Source of the DNA: a virus
Length of the DNA: 48,032 nt
Virus record (IMG/VR): IMGVR_UViG_3300017756_000016
Location: 1-48,032 of that record
Reading direction: 5' to 3' (one strand)
Positions 1 to 9,855 of the stretch are shown here, piece by piece (the stretch's first letter is position 1; the number at the start of each line of letters is the position of its first letter). The notes beneath the pieces are model-generated. The model was not told where the DNA came from and did not search any database. It saw only the letters and a list, made by a program, of their open reading frames with translations. Position numbers and translations under genes: made by a program.

Positions 1-2961
1 AAGAGTTACAGAAGGAATCCTACCATAGTCAATACCAACATAAGATTGAGCAGCAAAATAGTCACCCGTTGCTTCGTGAGTGAATCTATCAAACACAATC
101 ATCAACTTTCTAAGAGGTTTAGTTGATGATGCATACCTAACAAGTTTAGAAATATCGTAGAAGTGACCTTTCTGGTTAGCATCAAGGAAGAAATCTGTAG
201 TAATATTTCTAGAACCATTATCGATAGATCCTTCTGCATCATTTGAAAGACCAGAGATAACTTCATCGTTAGCATCAAAACCACGAATAGTTTCACCTAA
301 CTGGAAGAATGTATCGTTTTCATATACAAAATGGCAGACGTATGAAACAGCGTTGAAGTTTACAACACGCCCTTTTGCTTTAGATGTCTGACCTTCAATA
401 ATAGTACCTTCTTTGAAGATGGTTGCATCTTGCATTTGAAGGTTAGGAATTATAGCAGCATTATCGTCTGATGATTCATAGATGGCGTGAACGTTATAAA
501 CGTCAGTAGATCCAAGTGAAATCTCTTCGTCTTCAATACGAGTTCCAAACAATGAACCATATGTAAGACCATACTTAACAGCATCAGATGAGTTAGTGGT
601 TCTCTCAACCTTCATAACTTCCATCTGAGTAGCATTCTTCAACTTCTTCTCTGCTTGGTTTTTAGAGATAGAAGCAATCAAACGACAAGATGTAACACCA
701 GTTAAACCAGAAACAGTCAATGATGTTCTTGGAGTACCAGTTGTGTTAAATGCAAGATTTGATTCGATGTCAATCAGTGTACCTGGGGTAGGTGCAAGAG
801 ATACTAACTGATAGTGATCCTTATCATATGCAAGGAACTGTTCATCAGCAGGTAAAGAAATCGTAAAGTCATTAGCACCAGTAACTGTGATGTCGTCAAA
901 AGAACGTGCAACAATAGCAGATTCATCACTAATATTATTGATCGATTCTTTTGGCATCTCGATCATAAGATCAGCAGTCTCTCTATCATAAATCTGAGGA
1001 CGCAATCTAACTAAGAATCCATAATCCCCTGCTGGAATATTGTTACCAGAGTAGGTAGCAGTAGTAGCAGTTGTAATCTTATTATCGATATTACCTGAAA
1101 CAGTGCTAATTCTATCAGCGAACAGAGCGTTTACTCCGTTCTGAGTAAAGATGTCATTTGGTCTGATGTCTAATGTGAAGTTAGATTGTGTACCAGTTAA
1201 CGTACCAGTAGCACCCGCAGAACTTACATTAAAGTTTGTACCAAGAATAACAACCTGAGCATCGTTGATGAGGTCTCCAGCAAATCTAATGTTGTTTGTA
1301 TCTGGATCTCTACCGATCATTGAACGTGCATCGGTAACTTGGAATGAGAAATGGTCGTTTAGAGTACCGATTTCAATACCATCACGCTCAAGAATCTCCC
1401 CATTTCGGAATGAACCATAAACTTGGTAAACGTTGAATACTGAACCACCTGATACATCGCCTTCAACAAATGCTTTTGCCCTAGAAGTTCTACCTCTAAT
1501 AACGTGTCCTTGAGTAAGTGTGACTGCAGCATCTGTTTTAAAGATTGTTAGAGGTTGTAAGTCAAAAATATATGCTTTAAAAACTGTTGCTGTAGAAGTT
1601 ACATTAGTACCACTATGATATTCATATGCAGCAATACGACCAAGTGCAACAATCTGACCATTACTGGAAAGGTTATTACTTTGTGCTTGATCTCTAAACT
1701 CAATAACTTGATAGTTGGCAGTAATATTATTACCGTTGATGATAGGGGACCCCTGTACATTATTCATCAACATATACTGACCCAACTCAAACGGGATGAT
1801 TGAGTTCTGTAATGCAAGAGTTTCTCTTGGTTTGATCAAGTCAATGAAACTAGGAACCAGAGTTTCTGATTCGTAACCCTTAACGTATGCTTTACCAGGT
1901 CCAATCTCTACAGCATAGTGTGCAGTAGATGCATTATTACCTTGAGGTGAAGTCTCTCCAGGAAGATATACACCACCATTAGAACCATCATTATAATGTT
2001 CTCTAACTCTTACATCAAAATCACGAACAGTATAATCACCAGACTCGTCAAATGTTCTTCTAGCAAGTTCTTTTGCAAGTTCGTTATATGCAGATCTTTC
2101 TACAAAACTTTCAATCTGAGATTTATTAATTCTTAAAAGTTCGATGAAGTTTTTATCAGTATCATCATCGATAACTTTTTTAACTAGACTGGTTCTGATC
2201 CTAAATCTGTGAGCACCAGGAGCAGAATAGTTGGAAGTACCAGTAGCATTATCGTTTAGATTTGGATCATCTTCTGGAGTAACAATAGATTCGAAAATTT
2301 CTAGACCAATCCTATAAGAAGGATTGTTTGCATATTGATCAAGAATGATAGTCTGTTCAAGAACATCTACAAAGTGTCCTCTAATAAAGTAAACACCATT
2401 AGCAATACTAGCAGTAGAACCTACAGCAGTAGAGTTAGTAGGAAGCAACTGAGAGAAAGGAGTGCCGATCTCAATCAGAGAGTTACCATAAGTAATCTCA
2501 GAAGCACAAATCAACTGTTCGTTATCAACAAACTCTCTTGTATCTGAATCTGAACCACCAGATGTTAGATACTTAACGTATAATGTAATATAACCACGCT
2601 CAGATGTAGTAGAAGAAATACTGAATATAACTTTTGCTTTGATACCAGTGGTAAGACCTTCAATAATTTTACCAGTAATTTGTTGTCTATATTGTTCAAC
2701 GTCTGCACCCAAGAATGATCCTTGGAGGATAACTGCTTTAGCATCAAGGTCATAACCAATCTGACCAGGGATGACCATACTGCCATCCTTAAACATATGC
2801 GTACCAAACGACTCAACCTGATTTTGCATCAGAGATTGAAGCGTCGTTAGTTCACGAGCTTGGATAGGGTACCCAGGGCGGAACAGCACTCGGTAAAAAT
2901 TATTCGCCTTATCGAAATCATCGAAATAAGGAGCGATATTCAGATTGGTATTCTGAGGCAT
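1..2961 (-). CDS. DUF4815-type virion structural protein, 3' end cut by window edge
   Basis: An open frame of 987 codons starts with ATG at 2961 and runs off the left edge, so the C-terminus is missing. The N-terminus reads MPQNTNLNIAPYFDDFDKAN and continues with LFRPGYPVQARELTTLQSLM and a FGTHMFKDGSMV stretch. This is the signature of the DUF4815 family (lF-pG-plQarEL---QS---q------G-hiFkdGs-V) found in tail or baseplate proteins of T4-like marine phages. The rest is beta-rich and Asn/Thr/Gly-rich, with no membrane segment. It follows gp8 by 4 nt, the place where T4 carries gp9/gp10, so a role at the baseplate periphery or fibre attachment is inferred. The family is well supported; the exact role is not. 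Confidence 0.85.
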   Translation of the reverse strand, partial: MPQNTNLNIAPYFDDFDKANNFYRVLFRPGYPIQARELTTLQSLMQNQVESFGTHMFKDGSMVIPGQIGYDLDAKAVILQGSFLGADVEQYRQQITGKIIEGLTTGIKAKVIFSISSTTSERGYITLYVKYLTSGGSDSDTREFVDNEQLICASEITYGNSLIEIGTPFSQLLPTNSTAVGSTASIANGVYFIRGHFVDVLEQTIILDQYANNPSYRIGLEIFESIVTPEDDPNLNDNATGTSNYSAPGAHRFRIRTSLVKKVIDDDTDKNFIELLRINKSQIESFVERSAYNELAKELARRTFDESGDYTVRDFDVRVREHYNDGSNGGVYLPGETSPQGNNASTAHYAVEIGPGKAYVKGYESETLVPSFIDLIKPRETLALQNSIIPFELGQYMLMNNVQGSPIINGNNITANYQVIEFRDQAQSNNLSSNGQIVALGRIAAYEYHSGTNVTSTATVFKAYIFDLQPLTIFKTDAAVTLTQGHVIRGRTSRAKAFVEGDVSGGSVFNVYQVYGSFRNGEILERDGIEIGTLNDHFSFQVTDARSMIGRDPDTNNIRFAGDLINDAQVVILGTNFNVSSAGATGTLTGTQSNFTLDIRPNDIFTQNGVNALFADRISTVSGNIDNKITTATTATYSGNNIPAGDYGFLVRLRPQIYDRETADLMIEMPKESINNISDESAIVARSFDDITVTGANDFTISLPADEQFLAYDKDHYQLVSLAPTPGTLIDIESNLAFNTTGTPRTSLTVSGLTGVTSCRLIASISKNQAEKKLKNATQMEVMKVERTTNSSDAVKYGLTYGSLFGTRIEDEEISLGSTDVYNVHAIYESSDDNAAIIPNLQMQDATIFKEGTIIEGQTSKAKGRVVNFNAVSYVCHFVYENDTFFQLGETIRGFDANDEVISGLSNDAEGSIDNGSRNITTDFFLDANQKGHFYDISKLVRYASSTKPLRKLMIVFDRFTHEATGDYFAAQSYVGIDYGRIPSVTL

Positions 2962-2965
2962 TGGT

Positions 2966-4501
2966 TTAGAACTCTACTACGATCTTAATGTCTTCAATTT
3001 GGTCGCCAGCACGGGAGATTGCTCTCCTATTGTCTATGTAGATGACTTTTCCAGAGTCCTTTTTCACCTCGGATTTGGCGTAACCAGAAGTGAAAGACAT
3101 ACCTAAGTCATACTCAGTGTTATTAATAACACGAGTTGCTTCACCAGGTACGATAGGGAAGTTAATATCAGGGTCGGCAGAAGTACCAGAACCTGAACCA
3201 ACAACGGTGTTACCACCATCAAAGACTGTTTTATTACCAGAGATTTCAGGGAAGATACCGTCAACTCTGTTTTGGTAATACTTAAGAACTTTTGTTGTTG
3301 AGTTCCAAGATACAACTCGACCTCTAGCAGTCACTTGTTGACCACCAACAGTACGAGTTTGAGTAATAATTTCGTCAGTATTAAATGAACCTGTGAAATC
3401 TGGCGCGAAAATCACAGCGTTAGTAGCAGACAAAGTAATAGCGTCTGCCAATTCTTCAGTACCATACTTCAGAGGATTCAGAACCAAACCGATACGTCTG
3501 TAATCGTTATCAGTTGGGAAATCTCCAGAACCTTCATCGTATGTGAACTTAGTGTTGATCATAGTACGGAACCCACCCAATTCAATTTGGGGACCTGAAC
3601 CGTGTCCACCTTTCGGAGGAATGATAACGTCGATAGCACCACCAGATCCAGTACCAGCACCGATACCGTTAATCTCATCAATGATGACTTTACCAAAGGA
3701 ATAGTTGGCACCACCAGAAGTTACAGTAGCAGAGACGATACGACCACCGTCAACCACAACAGATATTCTTCCACCAGTTCCATCACCTTTGATTGGGATG
3801 TTCTCGTATGTACCGTTGTTATATCCAGAACCTGCAGATTGGATAACAACAGTGTCAATCTCACCACCAACAGCGTCAGACACAACAGCAGTATCAATCA
3901 ACACAGGCATATAATCACCTGAGAAGAATTTCAGTACCTGACCCACAGGGATCGTGTACATATACTTCCAACGATAACCGTCAGCAGTTGTGATAATAGA
4001 TGTAGATGTACCTGTCGGTTCAACCGTTGATGGTTTACCGTTAGGATCACTTGGTGATGTTCCATTGTAAATGCACTTATACGTTTGATAAGATGAGTTA
4101 ACAACGTAGAAGTCAGCATCATACAGTTTGGTAGCACCAGACGATGCAGTCTTACTGGATGAATAATCGTGACGATACATATCGTACACATAACCCAAAC
4201 CACCAGTGGTTTGCTCGGGTGGGATCCAGTCAATACGACGAATAACCTGAACAGCGTCGTTCGCAAGAACACGCTTCATCGAGATCATATCATCGAATGA
4301 ATCAGAAAACTCTTGGAAAGAGTCAACGGGGGTCGGAGGGTTATTCTCGTTATCCCATTCCTGAGGACGCCCAATGTACACATACAGACGATCTCTGTTT
4401 GCACCAGCAGCTATGTCACTCTGGTTCTTGTCAGGACCTTCCAGTGATTTGATGAATTTTTCCGCAGTAAAAATTCTAAATTGGTCAGTGAGTAGTGCCA
4501 T
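2966..4501 (-). CDS. gp8: Baseplate wedge protein gp8 homologue with inserted repeat module
   Basis: The 511-aa protein matches T4 gp8 as I remember it. Residues 17-50 carry FIKSLEGPDKN followed by VYIGRPQEW (T4: NSIGSGPDKN, TFGRSEPW). Residues 174-185 are DGYRWKYMYTIP (T4: DGYVWEYLFEIP). The C-terminus 485-511 has KVIYIDNRRAI and DQIEDIKIVVEF (T4: EMIYMENRPPI, DQTEEINILFTF). T4 gp8 has 334 residues. The extra length lies mainly at about 205-310, a Gly-rich GSGY-type module closely resembling one in the giant gp7-like protein (about residues 3045-3130). In T4, gp8 is a dimer in the baseplate wedge bound to gp6, gp7 and gp10. A T4-type late promoter lies 23 nt upstream of the start. Confidence 0.9.
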   Translation of the reverse strand: MALLTDQFRIFTAEKFIKSLEGPDKNQSDIAAGANRDRLYVYIGRPQEWDNENNPPTPVDSFQEFSDSFDDMISMKRVLANDAVQVIRRIDWIPPEQTTGGLGYVYDMYRHDYSSSKTASSGATKLYDADFYVVNSSYQTYKCIYNGTSPSDPNGKPSTVEPTGTSTSIITTADGYRWKYMYTIPVGQVLKFFSGDYMPVLIDTAVVSDAVGGEIDTVVIQSAGSGYNNGTYENIPIKGDGTGGRISVVVDGGRIVSATVTSGGANYSFGKVIIDEINGIGAGTGSGGAIDVIIPPKGGHGSGPQIELGGFRTMINTKFTYDEGSGDFPTDNDYRRIGLVLNPLKYGTEELADAITLSATNAVIFAPDFTGSFNTDEIITQTRTVGGQQVTARGRVVSWNSTTKVLKYYQNRVDGIFPEISGNKTVFDGGNTVVGSGSGTSADPDINFPIVPGEATRVINNTEYDLGMSFTSGYAKSEVKKDSGKVIYIDNRRAISRAGDQIEDIKIVVEF

Positions 4502-4523
4502 TGGACAGTTTCTACCTTCTCTT

Positions 4524-4531
4524 TATTTATA
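4524..4531 (-). promoter_or_regulatory. T4-type late promoter upstream of gp8
   Basis: The minus strand reads CTATAAATA, an exact T4 late-promoter -10 box (TATAAATA), 23 nt from the gp8 ATG. It lies in the only sizeable gap (4502-4535) of the left structural block. T4 late promoters need no -35 element and are read by RNA polymerase carrying gp55. Confidence 0.75.
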
Positions 4532-4535
4532 GGGG

Positions 4536-6410
4536 TTAGTCTGGTTCGTTTCTAATGTATGAAAGATATTCAATTTTCAAGGGTGTACCAACTACTCCTG
4601 TCGAACCGCCAGTGAGAGTTTCGTTAGCATTCCAAAGATAGTTTCCAGCGTTTGCAACAACTGTTTTAACTACCAAAGTTTTGGATGCATTATCCCAAGA
4701 TTTCACAGTCGCAGTAATACCTGTGATGGATCCCGTAACAGTTTCATCAACTGTAAAGTTACCATTAACAGGGTCAGTGCTACGCATTTTAAATTGCACC
4801 TCAGCAGGGTGCAAATCACCATCTCCTAGTTCTCCAGCAATGGAAACTGTAGGAGATAATGGAGGACTGGAACCATCAGTCATTTGGTCTCCAATCGCAA
4901 ACAGAGTAGTATTGGTACCACCAACGGTTTCCTCAATACCATAAAGTGATGATGCAATACCACCATCAAGACTTATCTCTCCTTGGAAGTCAGTGTTTGT
5001 ATTGATCAAATCGGGAATACCATCCCCGAGACCACCAACTTCATCATCATCTTCGAATGCTTTATCTTGAATGTAACTAATAGGAACAGTCAAGGTAATG
5101 ATTCTAGAATCTGCAAGGTCAATCAGAACGTGAGGTTCAACACCAGTGGAAGTTGCTGAAGCAACACCACCACTGAAGTCAATCACCTGTGATTTAACTT
5201 GAGAAGATCCACCATCAATGAAAGCAAGTTCATCAACCTCGAAGACGAGGTAGAGCGCTCTCTCAGATGGGACCCAATCATATACTCTCGCAATCTTATT
5301 ACTGGAACTTTCTGTTGTTCTAGTAACCCTGTCTCCCACGTTAAAGGTATATCCTGAGACACCGTTAGAATCATTTGCTAATGAATCTATCAGAACCTTT
5401 TGATCGTATCGGAAGTTAAGAGCACGGTCGCAACCAGTGAATGAGGTAAGTGTTTTACCTGTATATCTAATAACCTCTCTACCGATAAGAATCTTACCTG
5501 AACCAGGATAAGGAGTAGTCGTCTGTACATAGATTGTTTGATCGTTCTCATCTACATCTGCAAGTAGACCAGATATGTTATATAGATTTGAATTATAAGA
5601 TTGACGGTTACGTGCCTGTTTAGTAAGGTCGGTATTCCTCGTGAATAACACTTGAGGAGCAGATGAATAACCGCCTCCAGGATTAACAACATCAATAGTT
5701 GTAATAGAACCTAAATTGATATTTGCTTTTGCAGTACCACCAGATCCACCACCTCCATTAAGCAAGATCGTAGGTGCAGTTTCATAGAACTCACCGACGT
5801 TAGAAACATCGACAGATTTGATAACACCAAATTCATCGACTTCTGCAACACCAGTTGCACCTTGACCCCCGCCACCAGAGACAACTAAATTGATGTCTCC
5901 CAACTCATAGTTTGCACCAGGAACTTCTAGTGACAAACCAGTAACAAGACCAACAACGGGACGGAGTTCAGCACCTGATCCACCACCACCTTTTACTTCG
6001 GCAGTTGTGGGAGATGAGAAATACTCGTCACCGTTAGACAAAACTTGTATGTATTGAATAGATCCAGCAGGAGCAATGATAGTACCATCAGGTGCAACTT
6101 CATCCTGCTCATACAGGATTGCCTTTGCTACTGCACCGTTACCTACACCAGTTGTTTCTAATTCAATTCTAAATGGATCGTACCCTTCACCAGGATCCAA
6201 AACTCTTACTGAAGCAATCTGACCATTTGAAACTACTGGTTGTAAGACTGCATCTCTAATTGGGGTACCACAGTTACCGATTTTAAGTTGAGGAGGATCG
6301 GAAGAATTATATCCAGTTCCACCATCCACCACATAAACCTCTCTAACCCCAAATATGGAGTTAAAGATAGGTTCAATAATAGCGCCGCTTCCTGGTACTG
6401 TTCTTGGCAT
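4536..6410 (-). CDS. Virion structural protein built of GSGY-type repeats
   Basis: This 624-aa protein opens with at least six Gly-rich beta repeats (about residues 20-265), each of the form I--V-V---G-GY---P---i-GGGGsGa-a-A, for example VYVVDGGTGY and TTIDVVNPGGGY. The block is followed at about 285-345 by a module with KILIGREVIRYTGKT and FTGCDRALN, which recurs in the giant gp7-like protein (RINDDEVVQYKEKT, FIECTRSKN). The C-terminal half is beta-rich and unrecognised. There is no signal peptide or membrane segment. It ends 34 nt before gp8 and begins 4 nt after the stop of the 557-aa protein. Location and composition suggest a virion surface or baseplate accessory protein; no enzymatic motif is visible. 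Confidence 0.8.
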   Translation of the reverse strand: MPRTVPGSGAIIEPIFNSIFGVREVYVVDGGTGYNSSDPPQLKIGNCGTPIRDAVLQPVVSNGQIASVRVLDPGEGYDPFRIELETTGVGNGAVAKAILYEQDEVAPDGTIIAPAGSIQYIQVLSNGDEYFSSPTTAEVKGGGGSGAELRPVVGLVTGLSLEVPGANYELGDINLVVSGGGGQGATGVAEVDEFGVIKSVDVSNVGEFYETAPTILLNGGGGSGGTAKANINLGSITTIDVVNPGGGYSSAPQVLFTRNTDLTKQARNRQSYNSNLYNISGLLADVDENDQTIYVQTTTPYPGSGKILIGREVIRYTGKTLTSFTGCDRALNFRYDQKVLIDSLANDSNGVSGYTFNVGDRVTRTTESSSNKIARVYDWVPSERALYLVFEVDELAFIDGGSSQVKSQVIDFSGGVASATSTGVEPHVLIDLADSRIITLTVPISYIQDKAFEDDDEVGGLGDGIPDLINTNTDFQGEISLDGGIASSLYGIEETVGGTNTTLFAIGDQMTDGSSPPLSPTVSIAGELGDGDLHPAEVQFKMRSTDPVNGNFTVDETVTGSITGITATVKSWDNASKTLVVKTVVANAGNYLWNANETLTGGSTGVVGTPLKIEYLSYIRNEPD

Positions 6411-6414
6411 TTAC

Positions 6415-8088
6415 TTAACGAATATCGAGGGTTCCTAGCATTCCACTATGGATTGTGCACTGGTAATACAATGTACTAGGTGCATCCATAGGAACTGTGA
6501 ATGATTGCATACCTGTATTTGAACCAGTAATACCTGTGGTATATGCAGATCCACCTGATGCAGTTCTAATTGCTAGTGGATGTGCTCCTCCTGCTTGGTT
6601 GTGGAGATCATATGTAAATCCACGATAGAGAACAACAGTAGGACTACTGGTTCCACCTGATGCAGGAAATCCTGGTCCTGATACTGTGTAACTGCTGCTG
6701 CCAGCAGCAGTAAATCTGAACAGGATACAAGGAGAGGGTTTATGAATTGTGGCGTTATTATATCCCTTAATAATTGATGCACCTGCAGGAGCATTATTGA
6801 TCTGAGATTGGAATCCTCCACCAATTTCATTGAAGGTAGTACCATCGTTTGCAACTTCCAACTCACCATTGGAACCAATTTTCATTCTCTTGGTTCCAAT
6901 TTTGATCTCAGTATCAGTAGGAAGTTCTAAGTTATTAGAAGCATCAAACTTTAGTTTCTTAGTTCCACCAGATCCGAAACGAATTTCTGCAGTATCTGGA
7001 ACTTCAAGGTTACCACTTCCATCAAATTTGATTGATTTAGCAGCATCACCGCCAAAACGGATGTCAGTACCAGTAGGAAGATCCAAATTACCACTACTGT
7101 CCATAGCAATGACTTTCGTAGACCCACTATCACCAAAACGAATAGAACTGTTTGAAGGAAGTTCAAGGATGTCATTACTAAATTTAAGTTCTTTACCTGC
7201 AGCGAACTTCAGTGATTGTCCACCCAACTCAATGTTGCCTCCTTCATCCTCAGAAACCATACGGTTGTAGGATGTAATCTTGACAGCACTAGAGACAGAT
7301 AATTCTTGTGACTGATCAGCACCTGCAGCAGTTGTTGTTATATAGCCACGTGCTCCACCATTCTCAGCAACGAAGGAAGCAAACATAACTGTTGCCTTAG
7401 CACCAGTTGCATCTTCAATGTTGAGTTTAGTACCAACTTTCATTAATGAGAATCTAAGTCTAAACTTCTCTTCTTGAGTAGAATCTTCAGAAGCAAGTTT
7501 TGATGCAATAGTTCTGGTAGCACCAGTGTCAATACTATTAACAGTATGCTCTTGTCTCTTTCTACGATTTAATTCTTGTGTTACTGTGTCAGTAGAAATA
7601 CCAGTATCTCCCATCCAAATGGTGGATGTATCAAGGTACAAGTCTCTGAATTTCAGTGAGGGTGAACCTAGATCATAGGTTGCATCCGAGTTTGGTAGAA
7701 AATGAGTGTCAATAACAACGTTACCCGATCCGTTGTTAGAAAGATTAGTGATCGAAGAACCACCGCCTCCACCACCTTGTAGATCATCACCTGCTTGCCA
7801 ACGAGCATTTGCCTCGTTCCACTTCAGAACTTGACCGTTACTGACACCGCTAACATCAATATCGGTAAGATTGGAAACAGAAAGTTGACCTTCAGTGAAT
7901 ACTGAACCATTCCATTTTAGAACCTGATTAGTTGACGGACTTCCGACACTAATTTGCAGATTAGTATTGTCTCCAAGATAGGTGTATAACTCATTAATAA
8001 CATTGTTGAGTTTAATAGCACCATCTCTTAAGGTATCACCAGTGCCATCGTTTGCCGATACACCAATGTTAAGATTTTGCTTAGCCAT
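6415..8088 (-). CDS. Fibre-like virion protein with C-terminal cupredoxin-like domain
   Basis: The 557-aa protein starts MAKQNLNIGVSANDGTGDTL, an N-terminus common in marine T4-like virion proteins. A Gly-rich linker lies at about 103-110. Residues about 285-405 form tandem short repeats of the type IRFG-----K---D-SGNL-LP (five or more, about 22 residues each), resembling a beta-helical fibre shaft. The last ~105 residues look like a cupredoxin: GAHPLAI (H503) and, after a Gly/Thr-rich strand segment, YYQCTIHSGM giving C544, H547 and M550. The C-x2-H-x2-M spacing equals that of amicyanin, so all four type-1 copper ligands are present. Metal binding is inferred only. A late-promoter-like CATAAATA lies 25 nt upstream. 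Confidence 0.8.
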   Translation of the reverse strand: MAKQNLNIGVSANDGTGDTLRDGAIKLNNVINELYTYLGDNTNLQISVGSPSTNQVLKWNGSVFTEGQLSVSNLTDIDVSGVSNGQVLKWNEANARWQAGDDLQGGGGGGSSITNLSNNGSGNVVIDTHFLPNSDATYDLGSPSLKFRDLYLDTSTIWMGDTGISTDTVTQELNRRKRQEHTVNSIDTGATRTIASKLASEDSTQEEKFRLRFSLMKVGTKLNIEDATGAKATVMFASFVAENGGARGYITTTAAGADQSQELSVSSAVKITSYNRMVSEDEGGNIELGGQSLKFAAGKELKFSNDILELPSNSSIRFGDSGSTKVIAMDSSGNLDLPTGTDIRFGGDAAKSIKFDGSGNLEVPDTAEIRFGSGGTKKLKFDASNNLELPTDTEIKIGTKRMKIGSNGELEVANDGTTFNEIGGGFQSQINNAPAGASIIKGYNNATIHKPSPCILFRFTAAGSSSYTVSGPGFPASGGTSSPTVVLYRGFTYDLHNQAGGAHPLAIRTASGGSAYTTGITGSNTGMQSFTVPMDAPSTLYYQCTIHSGMLGTLDIR

Positions 8089-8112
8089 AGCGGTGGGGTT
8101 TTTCTACAGTTT

Positions 8113-8120
8113 TATTTATG
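8113..8120 (-). promoter_or_regulatory. Candidate T4-type late promoter (CATAAATA)
   Basis: CATAAATA on the minus strand lies 25 nt upstream of the ATG at 8088. It differs from the T4 late consensus only at the first base and has the same spacing as the gp8 promoter. It overlaps the stop codon of the preceding gene. Confidence 0.45.
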
Positions 8121-9855
8121 TGAGGTCGAACTCAAAATTAGTCAAGTCAAATCTAACGTTCGATGTAGTGAAGTCGGGATTGTTATTATCCCTATCAAAA
8201 GGAACGGCGGTCATATCGTATCGTCCTATATTACTATCCCATTTTAAAACACCTGATGTATCTGTACCACTGGTTCCACCAGTGACAGTTAAGATACTCA
8301 GATTAGATGCTAGAGGTGAGTTTAGTGCCTGTTGAGATTCACCAACAGGACCTATTAGCACTACTCTATATCTATAACCAGTCATATAAGATAGTGCTAC
8401 CAAAGTGTAAGTATTTGAAGTAGCACCAGTAATATTAGACCAAGCAAACCCACCATCAGTAGAGACCTGCCACTGATAATTTATAATTCCTGCTTGCGGT
8501 TGGACTTCTGCCAGAACAGTGAATGTTTGTGATCCACCGTTAGCAATAGTTGCATTGGTCGGTTGACTGTTAATAATAATATTGGGTGGTTCAGTATCAT
8601 CACCACCACCTGAATCTCCTCCTCCACTAGATGACTCTTGTTGGATACCTTGGTTTGCAGGAACATTAACCTGCTGTTTTGATACTAAACCAAAGATGAA
8701 TGGAAATTTAGGTTCATAACTCATATCTGCGATCACAGTACCGATCGCATTGTTCGCCATACCTGAGTGATTCAGGCAATAGTAATATAGATTTGCAGGT
8801 GCATCTTGGGGTACTGTAATTACAGTTTTAGCACCCGCCTGCCCAGGAGTTCCAAAATATGTTACTCCTGAATTGTATTCTGTACCTAGGTTCCAAGGTC
8901 CGTTCAAGGTTGCTGAGATACGAATATTGTGTGAAGCGTTTGAGGGATCTGACTGATCAAATGTATAGGTAGAACCTTTGGTAAAGGTTATGTCAGGATA
9001 TAAAACGCCATCAAGTCTGTATTTGTTGCCATCACTTTCTGCACTAACAGTGACAACATAAGTCTTATCATCCGAAAGATCGTCGTGAATCGACATAAAG
9101 TACGCAAAGGTACCATTCGGAAACTCGGGAGTATGACAATAACGCCCGTTATATGCATCAAGATTTCTTCCAGTTATATCAGCATTGTATTCATAGTCTT
9201 GAATAAATGCACCTTTAGGGTATGTTGAATCATATGCAGGTCTATTGACAGCAATCTGATCACGCATCTTATACCCTGTGACCATAATTTTAACCGCTGA
9301 TGTATTATCAGTCGGGTTATCATATCCATATGGTCCGTAAATAGGATACCCGTCAAAGCAAAAACCGATGATCTTAGAGTGACCATCAGGGTGACGCATA
9401 TTGTCACTTTGATATTGAGTAGAACCGTAGTAATCATTATAGTTTGACATTACCTGATTTGCTTTCCAGCAGTTCAAGAAATGCGAATCACGATAATGAT
9501 ATTGTCCTGTGGTTTCAGGATAACCTCCACAGTTGTCTTCACCAAAGTCAACAGCAGTGTTTGTTGCTGATCCAACCCAGTTAAAACCCTGTGGTGGAGT
9601 GCCATCTGGACCACCTGAGGCATTGTAGATAGCAACACCGTTAGCACTGATACCAACGATCCCTACAGGAAGTGTTCCTGAAGCAACTGTGTCATCTCCA
9701 CCTCTATATGTAAAATTATGTGAGAAAGTATATGATGTAATTGTATTAGAATTATCACTATTCGGGAAAGTACCAGAAAGCACAGGCGTTGGAAGACCAT
9801 TACCTGTGATAGTCAGAACATCTGTTACTGCGTTGTACTGTCCGTTTGCTGCCAT
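8116..9855 (-). CDS. YHYH-domain, cupredoxin-like and Ig-like virion protein
   Basis: Three domains can be read in the 579 residues. Residues ~1-270 are a YHYH-family domain with GQYHYRDSHF (YHY at 119-121) and GFCFDGYPIYGPYGY (164-178), ending in the NGRYCHTPEFPNGTFAYF stretch. Residues ~285-375 are cupredoxin-like, with SNASHNI (H309) and YYYCLNHSGM (C360, H363, M366), a complete type-1 copper ligand set. Residues ~415-515 form an Ig-like domain (SQPTNATIANGGSQTFTV, then YQWQVSTDGG). The Ig-like type recurs at the end of the giant protein and the YHYH-like core near its residue 1430. The start ATG overlaps the preceding stop (TAATG), implying coupled translation. It is probably a surface-exposed virion protein. 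Confidence 0.82.
   Translation of the reverse strand: MAANGQYNAVTDVLTITGNGLPTPVLSGTFPNSDNSNTITSYTFSHNFTYRGGDDTVASGTLPVGIVGISANGVAIYNASGGPDGTPPQGFNWVGSATNTAVDFGEDNCGGYPETTGQYHYRDSHFLNCWKANQVMSNYNDYYGSTQYQSDNMRHPDGHSKIIGFCFDGYPIYGPYGYDNPTDNTSAVKIMVTGYKMRDQIAVNRPAYDSTYPKGAFIQDYEYNADITGRNLDAYNGRYCHTPEFPNGTFAYFMSIHDDLSDDKTYVVTVSAESDGNKYRLDGVLYPDITFTKGSTYTFDQSDPSNASHNIRISATLNGPWNLGTEYNSGVTYFGTPGQAGAKTVITVPQDAPANLYYYCLNHSGMANNAIGTVIADMSYEPKFPFIFGLVSKQQVNVPANQGIQQESSSGGGDSGGGDDTEPPNIIINSQPTNATIANGGSQTFTVLAEVQPQAGIINYQWQVSTDGGFAWSNITGATSNTYTLVALSYMTGYRYRVVLIGPVGESQQALNSPLASNLSILTVTGGTSGTDTSGVLKWDSNIGRYDMTAVPFDRDNNNPDFTTSNVRFDLTNFEFDLT

Noticed and set aside
6830-7270. A 146-aa plus-strand open frame
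   Set aside because: It is antisense to the repetitive shaft region of the 557-aa protein, is Ser/Pro/Leu-rich, and mirrors the codon pattern of the real gene. No plus-strand promoter or SD was seen. The same applies to the other plus-strand frames across the window.
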